From positions 620,001 to 684,000 of the forward strand of contig JAKZZE010000026.1 of the NCBI GenBank assembly GCA_024220505.1: a DNA stretch of 64,000 nt. Direction: 5' to 3'. The DNA comes from Rhizopus arrhizus. Taxonomy: Eukaryota; Mucoromycota; Mucoromycetes; Mucorales; Rhizopodaceae. Numbering within the stretch: position 1 is the stretch's first letter; every line of letters begins with the position of its first letter. The notes beneath the pieces were generated by a model. It saw nothing but the letters and a program-made list of their open reading frames with translations. It made no database searches and was not told the DNA's origin. The translations under genes were made by a program, and so were the position numbers. Shown here piece by piece: positions 1 to 10,720 of the stretch.

Positions 1-97
1 GAGTTTAAGCCCCATTGGATAAGTATTGAAGGAAGTATGAGGCGCGCAATTTGAAAATTTGAAAAAAACGAAAATTTGAACGAAATGGGTTTATTTA

Positions 98-1585
98 TTA
101 ATATTTAGTTGGTCCTCCTTTTTTATTAATAACCTCTTGAATTCTTGCCGGCATGCTATCGATATACCTTTGGCAAAGTTCTTTATCAAATCCATTCCAT
201 GATTTTTCTACTCGTTCCCAAAGCTCATCCGTATTCTTTGCTCTACGTTCGTAACTGTTTTAATCGCAAGATTAAATAAAAAATTAAACAAAAAAACAAT
301 AGCAGCAATATAAAATTAAAATCCTTCTTTATTGCAGATTTCTTTATATTGCGAAAAGGCCTCGCTTTATGGATAAAAAGTTGGCATCTATTTATATTCT
401 TTGTGAGCGTAGATATAAAAGATATAGACTCGGTCACGATGTCGTGCTGAAGAACCAATGATTAAGCTAAAGCTTGTCGATGTTCTAATATATGCATCTG
501 AAATTGAACAATAGAAATAATAACCAGTCAATTAACTTTGATCTAATTACTTTTGGGGTTGACAATTGATTAGACTCTCTAGGATGACAGATATTGATCT
601 TATTGTTCTAAATTTGGAAAAGTGTGGAATTGTTCAATCATAGTTTAATCTTTTGTGTATCGTTATTAATTTTAATACAACTGATATCATATAGAAAATA
701 ACTATGTTTACAACAGTAACAGCTGAGCTTTAACTTCAGTTGATGCCATACATGTTCTATTGGATTTAAGTCCGGACTCTGAGCTGGCCAATCGCTAATA
801 TAGCGCACTTGATGATTATCTAACCAGGCTATTGTGGATTTTGCCTTGTGCTTTGGATCATTATCATGCTGAAAGTAAATGTTGGACCAGTTGAAATTGT
901 AGTACTCCATAGTATCACGAAGTGTAGTGTCTAATATATGCTGATAAACATCCGCGTTCATGTTCCCATCGTAAATTTGACAAGCATATCCTGGTCCTTC
1001 AGATGTTATACAGCCCCACATCATCAACTTGCCGCCTCCATGCTTGACTGTAAACTCTAGATGATGCGGTTGAAGAGGATCACTTGGTCTTTTCCAATAA
1101 TACTTACAACCATCAGAGCCCCATACGTTGATCTTGGTTTCATCAGAAAAGACGACTTTTCGCCATTCTTCCACTGTCCAATCCTGGTGCTTCTTGGCCC
1201 ATTCTAATCGATGCTGCATATGAGCTTTTGTCAGAAACGGCTTCTTTTTTTTTATTGAAGAATGGAACTCCATTGATTTCAGGACGTTAATTGCTGACTG
1301 GTATGAGATAGCATAGCCAAGTTGAACCAGCTCCCGGTGTACCTCTTTGGCAGTCTTTAGAACCCCTTCAATGACTTTTCTTTTGATTAGCCGTTTCGTC
1401 ACTTTGGAGACTAATGTAGGTCTACCAGCTGAGCCCATTGTCCTATTTGAAAACAACCGCCTAGAGTATCTACTAACAGTTGATTCATGTACTCCAACCT
1501 CCTTAGCAATATCGTACGTTGATGTGGATCCAGTTAATGCTTGCTTGAGATCGTTTACTTTTTCTTCTGGCAGTCGTTTAGGCAT
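98..1585 (-). pseudogene. Tc1/mariner transposase split by a solo LTR
   Basis: The coding pieces are 721-1585 (N-terminal and most of the catalytic part) and 98-255 (C-terminus), separated by a 460 bp insert with a 5 bp duplication. Without the insert and one duplication the frame is continuous over 341 codons including the stop, about 340 aa, normal for the family. An N-terminal helix-turn-helix region (about residues 10-45) precedes the DDE core: FSDETKINVW carries the first Asp, QHDNDPKHK the second, and SPDLNPIEHVW the final Glu. I see no other lesion, so the gene was probably intact when the LTR landed. As it stands, the protein would lose about 50 C-terminal residues and gain an LTR-encoded tail. 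Confidence 0.85.
256..715 (-). mobile_element. Solo LTR (460 bp) inside the Tc1 transposase
   Basis: The insert starts with TG and ends with CA on either strand (termini TGTTTTAA and TTACAACA, near-inverse of each other). It is flanked by an exact 5 bp duplication, GTAAC (251-255 and 716-720). These are hallmarks of an LTR-retrotransposon integration reduced to one LTR. On the minus strand a TATA-like AATATAAATAG (about 380-390) and downstream AATAAA-type signals fit the LTR promoter and polyadenylation layout. No gag or pol is present. It has no internal gene of its own. Confidence 0.75.
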
Positions 1586-1790
1586 GCGATTGGTAATAAG
1601 GTAAAAAAGAGAAATAATTTAGATAAGAAAATTTAAAATTTAGAATAAAGGAATTGTAAGCGCTTTTATATACTGGCAACATTCTAATCATGTCAAGAAT
1701 GTGAAAAATTATGATAGCAACCGGTTGGGTCGTATTAAAATTTGTTATTCCAAACATATGTAAACAAGTAAAAAATGCCGGATGTTTATA

Positions 1791-2489
1791 AAATTCCCTT
1801 TAACAATATCAAATTCCACCAATAACTATTGCCCATATCAGATAATCGACGAATAAATGCCCCTTCTAGTGAGGTACAAACAATCAATGTTTGAGATAGT
1901 TTCATGCAGTATCCATAGACAACCAGCTGTAAAACCGGTATTTTGCAATTCCTTGCAGCAATTTTTTGACCTACTGTATATTCTTTTGAAGAATAATTCA
2001 TGGGGATGATTGAGTTAAATCAATTGGTTCTTTCTTGATGTTTCATTCTGGATTGGGGCATTGCCATCATATCTTGTTCCATGGAATCTTATCTTGTATA
2101 ATTATATTATAAATCATTGTTCTAAGCTACTAGTGTTGCATTTATAAATAGGCATCCATGGAATTGTTGTTTAAGACGGCACTTGTATTTTGTTCCTGAA
2201 TGGTTATTGGGTTTGAGTAAACTTGGTTACTAAATTAGTACAGAAAGACTGAAACCTAATAATGGAGACAACAGGAGTCATTAAGGCACCAATCGGATTA
2301 TTGATAAGAATATTTATAGTCTCAATGCAACTAAATACATTGGATCATAAAAGAGATTATGCAAAGACTTAATACTATAACAGGTTGGTATTATACATGC
2401 AAGACATTTATTACTCTTTATGATATAATTCATCGTCAGATCTTTATGGTTTAACTATGCTAGTGTTGGAGATGTTTGGTTTATAGCAT
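1791..2489. other. AT-rich spacer, no gene seen
   Basis: No conserved coding pattern, no tRNA fold and no left inverted repeat of the neighbouring DIRS element could be found here. The short minus-strand reading frame at 1786-2001 has no recognisable motif and is probably chance. Confidence 0.5.
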
Positions 2490-3104
2490 AATTTATTATT
2501 TTATTATGTCTACCTATAACAAATACTGTCGTTCAACACGGCTTCAAAAAACCTTTTCACACACTACCACCTCTCTCAACAGACTTCACCCCTCACCAAC
2601 ATCAATTGTCCAACGACCAACAACTTCAATTGGACCAAGCCATTCAAGACCTACTCACCAAACAGGCGATCGAACCTGTACCCCACCATCAACCGTCTCC
2701 AGGTTTTATCAGTCCCATGTTTACTATCCCGAAGAAGACCGGCGGCTGTCGACCAGTGTTCAATCTGCGCACACTGAATCAATATGTAGATTGCCCTCAC
2801 TTCAAGATGGAAACCATCCAGCAGGTCTCTCTTATGGTACAACCTGGCGACTACATGACATCAATCGATTTATCCGATGCCTTTCTTCACCTTCCAGTCC
2901 ACCCAGAACATCGACCCTATCTGCGATTCCACTGGAAAGGCTCGGTCTACCAGTTCAAGACAACACCCTTCGGTCTGTCTATCGTGCCTTACTGGTTTAC
3001 CAAAATAACCAAGCCCATCTTAGAGTGGGCTCGTCAGCAAGGTATCCGTCTGAGTGCTTATCTCGACGACTGGATCATTCTCGGCAAGACAAAAGCCGAA
3101 GCTA

Positions 3105-4736
3105 CAGTAGCGGACAAAACTGGTGCACAAAAATTAAAATCATCATTGCATCTCCGATATATGCTTGTGACTTTTGTGGCATATACCATCTGAAAGACAG
3201 TCTAAAATATACATTATGCTATGTAAAGCGGACCTATGCCGGGCATCCTTCAGGCATAAGGTCATTTTTAGTGATTTTTCGAATATTTCAATTTTCGCCA
3301 AAAATGTAGTACTTGTTTATTCTTCTTTCGAATTTATCCATTTCTTTGTAGTTCACAGTAAAATTTCATAATGCACTACTGCATTCCGATGGCTTTTAAA
3401 AAATATATAAACCCTTGCTTAATTTGCATTTCTCATTGAATCTCACTTCTTGCTTTTACCCTATTCATTATGACAAAGTACCAGTACTCTATGCCCAAAA
3501 AAATTAGCTACGATAAAAAAGAAGCTATGAAATCTGGAATACGCTCAGGTCGCATGACAATGGATATTTCTAGAACAACGGGAGCCTCTAAATGGACGAT
3601 CAACGGGATAAAGAAGAAAGAAAAGAACATGAAAGCTCATGACCGTGGTGGTCGACCGCTTGTAGTCAGCAAAATAACTAGTGCAATCGTCCGCCTAAAG
3701 TTTCGACAAGGTCTCTTAGGCACAGCTTCCGATGCTCAGCTCTTTTTGAGATCCTTAGGTTACAATATTAGCAAACGGTCGGTCAGAAGGCTTCTTCGAA
3801 AGCTAGTTTTCAAGTCTGGAATTACGAAACACAAGCCTTTCATCAGCTACACAAACCAGAAAAAGCGAATAAAATGGTGTCGTGACAAAGCATCATGGAC
3901 TATGGAGGACTGGAAGTCTGTGGTTCTCAGTGATGAAACAAAGATCAATGTTTGGGGTGCCGAGGGTATACGCTACTATTGGAAGCAAGTCGAGAAACCT
4001 TGGCGATCTTTTCATGCTGATCAAATAATGAAGCATGGTGGAGGCTCTATTATGCTTTGGGGCTGTATTACATCTCGAGGACCAGAATATGCTTGTCGAG
4101 TATACGATGGTGCAATGGACTCACAAGTCTACATGCATATTTTGTCCACTACGTACCGAGAAAGCCTAGCATATTACGGTCTGAAACATCGTGATATCTT
4201 CTTTCAGCATGATAATGACCCAAAACACAAGTCAAGGCACACCACTAAATGGATATCTGATAATGGGATATCGGTATTAAAAGATTGGCCGCCACAAAAT
4301 CCCAATCTAAATCCCATCGAACACGTTTGGCGGCAGTTAAAGTCAAAGCTATCTCGATAGGATACCAGACCCAAAAGTATAGATGATCTTTGGGAAAGAA
4401 TTGATAAAGAGTGGAACTCTTTTACTAAAACTGATATTCAGCCATACCACGAAAGCATGCCAAAGTGAATTGCTGCTGTTATCAAACGAAGAGGCAATTA
4501 TACGAATTTTTAGGTTTTAACTATTTTTATGGTTTTTTTAAAAATATGTATTCTTATAAATAAAAAACCTATTACTCCCTCATTTTTAGCAATTCAATTA
4601 TTGAACTTCGCGTAAGTTGCAAGGTTTAGTATGTCTTCTATCTGGTATAGTTTCATAGCTATCGCAACTGACATGAGCAAGTACTGGTAGTTAAAAGCCG
4701 AAAAAAAGTTTTGTGCACCAGTTTTGTCCGCTACTG
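3105..4736 (+). mobile_element. Tc1/mariner-like element, family A, copy 1 (1,632 bp)
   Basis: Both ends carry the same inverted repeat of about 28 bp, beginning CAGTAGCGGACAAAACTGG. The element sits in a TA duplication (3103-3104 and 4737-4738), the standard Tc1/mariner signature. It lies inside the DIRS RT gene right after the YLDD box, and taking it out restores the RT frame exactly. It encodes one transposase on the plus strand. A decayed sister copy with matching ends lies at 8596-11205. Confidence 0.92.
3470..4513 (+). pseudogene. Tc1/mariner transposase, family A, two nonsense codons
   Basis: The reading frame is open from 3470 to a TAG at 4358-4360, then keeps clear homology to 4513 with a second internal stop (TGA, 4466-4468). 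A second Met at 3491 (MPKKISY) is the more usual family start. DDE residues are all present: LSDETKINVWG, QHDNDPKHKS and NPNLNPIEHVW. The C-terminal part after the stops keeps the IDDLWERIDKEW and ESMPK pattern of the family. Total length would be about 347 residues. With an intact catalytic core and only two point lesions it is a fairly recent corpse; the truncated 296-residue product is unlikely to be active. Confidence 0.85.
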
Positions 4737-6266
4737 TATGAGACACACGCAGGTGATACTCCAATGCTTGACGTCTCTGGGATGGCTGATCAATATGAAG
4801 AAGTCTCAGACTCAACCAACACAAACCTTGGAGCATCTTGGCTTCGAATTGGATACACAAACGATGACGGCCCGCTTGCCTGGAAAGAAACTTCGGGATC
4901 TGCGAAAATCCATTCAGCAACTGATCAAACAACCTTCATCAACTCCCCGCACCATACAGTGTTATTATGCGGATACAAGCAGCAACTTTCGCGATATTTC
5001 CTGCGCGACTTTACACTCAACACTTGCTGCAATTGAAGAATCATCTCATGAAGTCGCACCCAGACTGGGATCGTTCACACTTGTTGTCCAAAGACAGCAT
5101 CCAGGAACTACAATGGTGGCTCAAGAACCTCAAACAATGGAATGGTCGATCCCTTCTTCCTTCAACACCAGAACATACACTCTATGTCGATGCCAGCAAC
5201 ACAGGTTGGGGATGTGCCTATCTAACTCAACGTGCCCATGGTTATTGGACATCCCAGGAAGCCCAGATGTCCATCAACTGGCGAGAATTAAAAGCCGCCT
5301 TCCTTGCCCTCCAAGCCTTCCCGCATTTGACAAACACAACAGTCCTGATTCGCACGGACAACACCACCTCCTTGGCTTACATCAACAAGCAAGGGGAAAC
5401 GAAATCATTCAGCCTGATGACTCTTGCAACAACCCTGTGGAAGTGGTGCCTTCAACGAGGTCTAATGCTCATATCCAGCCACGTATCAGGTATACACAAC
5501 TGCGAAGCGGACTACGAGTCAAGAAGATCTTTTACAAAAAATCTTTGGCAAGTGAAACCGGAAGTATTCAACCGCCTCCTTCAGTCTCTATGGGGTCCTC
5601 ACGGGGTGGATCTGTTTGCAGACAGGACAAGCAACCTCCTAGAAAAGTACGTATCGTGGAAACGCGATCCAGGAGCATGGAGGATCGATGCTTTCACCAT
5701 TCCTTGGAACAACCTACGGAATCCGTACGCCAACCCCCCTGGAACCTGATCTTGCGCTGCCTGGAAAAAATTCAGAGAGAGAAAGTCCCAGTAATCACAC
5801 TGGTAGTACCTTATTGGCCGACGGCAATCTGGTTCCCCCTACTACATCGTCTAGCGCTTCATCCTCCTCTTTTCCTGTCACACAACGACATACAAACCAC
5901 CACGACACTGACGCCATGGCCACTTCAGCCTCAGTGGAAGCTCTCCGTTTGGAGGCTCTCGGGGCTTCATCCTCAACACCAGGACTAACAGCTATGTCTA
6001 CTTCTCTGCTACGAGCACCACGTCTGATGGATACTATCACCAACAAATCATATAAACGTGGTCAAATCCTTTTCATCGAGTGGGCTCTCGCTCAAGATAT
6101 TTCGCTTACGTCCTTCACCGATGTTCATCTCACCAATTTCCTTTCGGAAATGTTTCAAACCCGTGGCTACAATCACTCCACCATTTGCCTATTCCGATCT
6201 GCAGTCACTCACTTACATGAACATCCCTCCTCTTTACGTTCAAGCGACATCGTTAATTCGCTCATA

Positions 6267-6481
6267 CAGTGCCCCACAAAACCCTTGAAGTGTTTTGTTT
6301 TTTTTTCGTTTTTTGCTTGTCACTAAGTATTGAGTATCACAATTGGTAGCATGCTATATCTCATTTGAAAGCTACGGTGACAGAGTACTTGGATAATGTT
6401 TAAACTCCGAGCTCTATGTAATGACCGCGGAGTAATGGCATTTTAAAAACAGACACACACTTGAAGGGTTTTGTGGAATTT
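6267..6481. repeat. Left long terminal inverted repeat of family B Tc1-like element
   Basis: About 215 bp, nearly identical in reverse to 7651-7865 (one visible difference is gctatatctcat versus the atgaggtatagc complement). The outer edge starts CAGTGCCCCACAAAACCC; the inner edge ends with the inverted CACTTGAAGGGTTTTGTGG motif. These are likely paired transposase-binding sites. Confidence 0.85.
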
Positions 6482-6495
6482 TTATTTAATAACAA

Positions 6496-7505
6496 TTAAT
6501 ATTTAGTATGTCCTCCTTTTGCGTTGTAAACTGCTTTAATGCGTTTAGGCATACTTTCTATGAGTTTTTGACACTCATTCTGAGTAATTGACTCCCAAAC
6601 GTTCTCTACTCTTGACCATAATTCGAGCATTCCGTCAGGCTGCTTTTCGTACTGTAATAAACGTCGTTTTAAGATTGACCATAGATTCTCAATAGGATTT
6701 AAGGCAGGAGAGTGACGACGCCATCTTGATACAGTAATATTATTGCTTTCTAGCCATTCAGAGACTTTCTTGGCAGTATGGATACTAGCATTGTTTTGCT
6801 GAAATACAATATCTTCTTTTTGAAGCTCATACCAATCAATCGTTTTCATTAATCATCCTCCAAAATACCAATATAAAAGTCAGAATTGATGCTTCCCTTG
6901 ATATTCGATAGGTATCCAACGCCATACCATGTTAAACAGCCCCACAGCATCAATGAACCTCCTCCATGCTTGATCATATGCTGAACCTGAAAGTCCTTTA
7001 ACTTGTCACCATTTGTCCAAGTCCATTGTAAACCGTCTGAACCAATTCTATTCACTTTAGTTTCGTCGCTGAAAATAACCTTTTTTCAGTCATCGATGGT
7101 CCATGATAGATGTGCACGTGCAAATTCATATCTTTCCTTCATACGGTGCTTAGTCAAAGGTAGGTCTTTAGGTTTATGGATTGCTGCATAACCTGAGTCT
7201 TTTAAAAAACGCCTTATAGTCTCAGCACTAATATTTTCGCCATCTTCTAACAGCTTTCTAGCAGCGTCTGAATCATTTTTGTAATTGCCAGAGTTGAAAT
7301 TTCGCAAGATTCGACGACCTAGTAATGTCGAGATTACGAATGGTCTGCCTCCATTAGTTTTCAAATCTCCCAAATCATGGTTTTTTCGAATTTTTGAAAT
7401 AGTTCCAGTACTGACACCAGTCTTTGTTGATATTTCTTCTCCAGAAACTCCCTCTTTAAGAAGTTGAACGATCCTGTTCTGCATGTCATTGCTAATTGGT
7501 CGCAT
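6496..7505 (-). pseudogene. Tc1/mariner transposase, family B, with stop, frameshift and a changed catalytic Asp
   Basis: The N-terminal helix-turn-helix part (7086-7505) ends at a TGA in the tryptophan position of the conserved DDW motif. The frame goes on through FSDETKVNRIG (first Asp) to near 6850, where one base is missing. The C-terminal part (6496-6849) follows in the next frame. The second catalytic position reads FQQNNASIHTA: the family normally has Asp where the first of the paired Asn stands. The last acid is present in SPALNPIENLW. The product cannot be active. Confidence 0.85.
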
Positions 7506-7650
7506 GTCACTTAATTAGATTATGTTATAAAAAAAAGGCAAAAAAAGTATAGAAAGTTGTACATAAGTAAAAACTTTTACACAAAAAATTAATAAGCCAC
7601 ACTTTTGTGACGTTTAGAATGATTTTTACGACATTAACTTGAGATTTTTT

Positions 7651-7865
7651 AAATTCCACAAAACCCTTCAAGTGTGTGTCTGTTTTTAAAATGCCATTAC
7701 TCCGCGGTCATTACATAGAGCTCGGAGTTTAAACATTATCCAAGTACTCTGTCACCGTAGCTTTCAAATGAGGTATAGCATGCTACCAATTGTGATACTC
7801 AATACTTAGTGACAAGCAAAAAACGAAAAAAAAACAAAACACTTCAAGGGTTTTGTGGGGCACTG
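7651..7865. repeat. Right long terminal inverted repeat of family B Tc1-like element
   Basis: Reverse complement of 6267-6481 with at most a few mismatches. The high similarity of the two repeats, compared with the damaged transposase between them, suggests a fairly young insertion or repeat homogenisation. Confidence 0.85.
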
Positions 7866-9179
7866 TAGCTTCTCTTAAGTCCAGGGCTCCTCCTCAGCCA
7901 ATTCATCGCCCTACTGTTGACTTGAGCCCTTCACTTAAAGCAGTACGCCTAATTGATATCAACGATCTGTCTACTCCGCTGCCTCATCTTCAGCAAAAAT
8001 TGGCGTTTCTTTTGGGTATGGCTGCCTTCTTACGGCCTTCGGACCTTCACAGAATTGATTTTACAACGGCAAATGTCGAAATTGAACGCAATCGCCAGTG
8101 CCTTTCCTTTCAAGTTATAGCACCTAAGGAACGCCGTGCTGGCCGTCGTATCATCAAACCTTTCCGCGTATACAGCCACCAAGATCCTTCACTGTGTCCT
8201 GTTGCTACCTTTCAAGCCATCAGAGATCGTCTTGCTCATCTGATTCCCCAACCTACAGTTACTTCTTTCTTCGTTAACACCAGTATGACCACGCAAATTG
8301 TCAAGGTCACAACTATTAGTTCTTGGATACGTCGATTGATTCGGCTTTCTACCAGCGAACCACGTGTCAACCTTCGCTCGTTGGCGTCTTCTGCTGCTCT
8401 CCGTGCTGGCATCGACCTTGATGATATTATTACTCTTGGAAACTGGTCGTCCTCCACTGTATTCGAACAACATTATCGACGCGAACATCTGACTAACGTC
8501 GACTTCACCAATACAGTCCTCCCAGTACCGGAAGATCAGGAGATATTTCATGATGCAAGTTCCAATTTTGATAATAACCTCTGAAGAAGCATATACAGTA
8601 GCGGACAAAACTGGTGCACAAAAATTAAAATCAACATTGTATCTCCGCCATATGTCTGCGACTTTTGTGGCATATACCATCTGAAAGACAGTCCAAAATA
8701 TACATTATGTTATGCAAACCGGAACTGTACCGGACATCCCCCAGGCATAAGGTCATTTTTAGTGGTTTTTTGCATACTTCAATTTTCGCCAAAAATGTGG
8801 TGCTTGTCTAGCCTTCTTTCAATTTTCCCCATATCTCTCCCGTTTGCGTTCAGATTTCACAGCATATTAGTAAATTTTAGTAGCTCTTAAAAAATATATA
8901 AAACCGTAGTTATTTTGTATTTCCCATTGAATCCCCCCTTTTGTTTTTACCCTATTCACTATAACAAAGTACTAGCCTTATATGTTTAAGAAAATAAGCA
9001 ACTGTAAAAACGAAACTCTGAGATCTCGAATACACTTAGTTCGTACGACAACAGATATTTCTAGAATAACAAGAATCTCTAAATGGACAATCAACAGGAG
9101 AAAGAGGGAAGAAAGAAACTTAATGTCTTGTGACCATGAAGGTCTCCCGCTTTTAGTCTGAAAAGTTACTAGTTCAGTC

Positions 9180-9389
9180 TGTCGTGTTTGGTCATTAATG
9201 ATGTCTTTATTTATTATTTTATGATTGATCTCAGTCAAGCCTACGTCAGACTATATAATTAATAGTCAGACAATATAATCCAGGGTTCATTCTAAATTAT
9301 TAGTTCCTCTCCTTTTTCTTACTTAATAAATAGTAGTTGTTAGCTATTGACTTCTTACTGTTTTCATATTATAAGTACCAAATATCTCA
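9180..9389. mobile_element. Solo LTR-like insert, 210 bp
   Basis: Alignment with family A copy 1 shows an insertion starting TGTCGTG and ending ATCTCA, flanked by exact CAGTC duplications (9175-9179 and 9390-9394). TG...CA ends with a 5 bp duplication fit a short solo LTR. No coding content. Confidence 0.65.
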
Positions 9390-9681
9390 CAGTCACCAAC
9401 CTAAAGCTTGGACAAGGTCCGCTACACACAGTTTCCGATGCTCAGCACATTTTGAGGACCTTAAGATACAGTATTAGCAAATTGTCAGTCTGAAGGCACT
9501 GTAGCTAGATTTTGAGTCTGGAAGTAAGGAATCGAAGAATTTCATCAGCTGTATTAGCCGGAAAAAGCGATGAATGTGGTATCACGACAAGCCATTGTAT
9601 ACAATAGAGGGCTGGAAGTCTGCTATCTTTAGCAATGAAACAAATATGAACATTATGGATGCAGATAGTATATGAGATATT

Positions 9682-10016
9682 TGCAGATAATAAAGTGAGA
9701 AAAAAGAAAGGAAATAGTACTTGAAAACTAGTGAATGAGTCTCTATGTAACCTCTTTATTAGATTTCAAGACGAGAGAGAGAACCCATTTAATCAAACTA
9801 CGCCTTTATATAGGAAATGAAATTATTCAGGGACCGAAGTGAGTTCAAGGTCAATTTTAGTATTGAGCTTGAACAATATATATATTGTATATGAGCTTTT
9901 AAGGAATATGTAATAAGTAATATTATGTATTCAGTACTTGTTATTTCTTATATAAGATCTGAGTAATCTCATACGAATAATAGTATTTAATGATGTAAAT
10001 ACGACAGTATACACTA
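9682..10016 (-). mobile_element. LTR-like insert (about 335 bp), family shared with 14.1-14.5 kb
   Basis: It interrupts the homology to family A copy 1 and is flanked by ATATT on both sides (9677-9681 and 10017-10021). Read on the minus strand it has a TATA box (CCTATATAAAGG near 9810) followed by AATAAAG about 60 bp downstream, which is LTR promoter/polyadenylation order. One end reads TG, the other TA, so exact boundaries are uncertain. The 9764-10008 core is clearly related to 14223-14479. Confidence 0.6.
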
Positions 10017-10295
10017 ATATTGAAAGCAAGTCGAGCAACCTGAGCAATTTTTTCACGGTGATCAAACAATGAAGCATGCTGGCTGCTCTGTTATGCTTTA
10101 AGGCTGTATTAGATATTGAGGACCGGAATATGTGTGTCAAGTATATGATGGTATAATGAACTCATAAATATACACATATATTTCGCTTACTTCATACCAC
10201 AAAAGCCTAGCGTATAGTGGTCTAAAACGTCGTAATCTCTCGTTTCAGTATGACAATGACACAAGGCACAAGTCGACGCATGTCACAAACTCAAT

Positions 10296-10720
10296 TGTTG
10301 TATCCACACAACTAGTAAAGTGAACATTCATGGATAAACGAGAGATCTCCGCAATAGCCAACTCTGCCCTGTTGTCCCTATCGGTGTTCCCACGACTATA
10401 TCGGAACCTGATTATAACAACGGCAGTTCAATCCAACTTTATTCGATAATTATCGTTAGATCAATAATTTATCTACTTCATTGTCCCTTGATTCGTCAAG
10501 AAGACAGCGGCTATTGATTATCTACTATCTTTCCTTTATCTTCCCATCCTTCCCACATTATTCTTTTAACCGATCAATTGAAATAGCGGTAAAGATCCAG
10601 ACATCCAAAAAGTATAAATAGCCTCAAATGTTTTTATTAATAAAGCAACATATAATCTTTAGTTTCACAACTATTGTCTTTTTTTAGTTTTTGTCTCTTA
10701 TTTTAATACTTGGCAAAACA
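10296..10720 (+). mobile_element. Solo LTR, 425 bp
   Basis: Starts TGTTGTATCCAC and ends GGCAAAACA, flanked by exact TCAAT duplications (10291-10295 and 10721-10725) inside family A copy 2. On the plus strand GTATAAATAG (about 10611) is followed by AATAAAG about 30 bp on. The TGTTG start is common in Ty1/copia LTRs, though the superfamily cannot be proved without internal genes. Confidence 0.75.

Larger units (their letters stand above)
1..1790 (-). mobile_element. Tc1/mariner-like element (family C), left end at or beyond window edge
   Basis: This block holds a Tc1/mariner transposase read leftward plus flanking AT-rich non-coding DNA. The transposase C-terminus ends about 100 bp from the left edge, so the left terminal inverted repeat is probably at or just outside the window. 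I could not match it to the right side, so the outer right boundary (about 1,790) is approximate. A solo LTR has inserted inside the coding region. The family differs in sequence from the Tc1-like elements further right but shares the DD34E-type architecture. Confidence 0.75.
2501..5988 (+). pseudogene. DIRS reverse transcriptase-RNase H
   Basis: The first piece (2501-3104) carries the RT fingers and palm: IPKKTGGCRPVFNLR, SIDLSDAFLHLPV and the catalytic box YLDDWIILG. The reading continues in frame across the Tc1 insert at 4739 (HLGFELDT region). RNase H follows with YVDASNTGWG, NWRELKA and IRTDNTT acidic residues, then the DIRS-type VDLFADR tail and a VVPYWPTAIW segment. Two frame changes break it: near 4950 the homology moves from frame 1 to frame 2, and near 5735 it returns to frame 1. 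Frame 1 itself has no stop from 4711 to 5988. The 5' end lacks any start or gag segment. It is a dead gene, though the catalytic residues are still visible. Confidence 0.87.
6267..7865 (-). mobile_element. Tc1/mariner-like element, family B, with long inverted repeats (1,599 bp)
   Basis: Both ends begin CAGTGCCCCACAAAACCC and lie in a TA duplication (6265-6266 and 7866-7867). The inverted repeats are about 215 bp, much longer than in family A. The motif CCACAAAACCCTT occurs near the outer edge of each repeat and again, inverted, at its inner edge, like the IR/DR arrangement known in some Tc1 elements. The single transposase lies on the minus strand and is broken. The element sits in the DIRS recombinase gene. 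Confidence 0.9.
5916..8584 (+). pseudogene. DIRS tyrosine recombinase interrupted by a Tc1-like element
   Basis: The N-terminal piece (5916-6266, open from 5688) has a Ser/Thr-rich leader, then the SAM-like core-binding region (SYKRGQILFIEWAL). The C-terminal piece (7868-8584) carries the catalytic domain: the first Arg in AAFLRPSDL, the RSLASSAALRAG segment standing where other families have HxxR, and GNWSSSTVFEQHYRR with the nucleophilic Tyr. Removing the family B element with one TA joins the pieces in frame with no other lesion, giving a recombinase of ordinary length. The start is uncertain because the frame is open upstream and overlaps the RNase H tail, as usual in DIRS elements. Confidence 0.85.

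Noticed and set aside
1347..1604. Plus-strand open frame of 85 codons
   Set aside because: It is antisense to the Tc1 transposase and has no pattern of its own.
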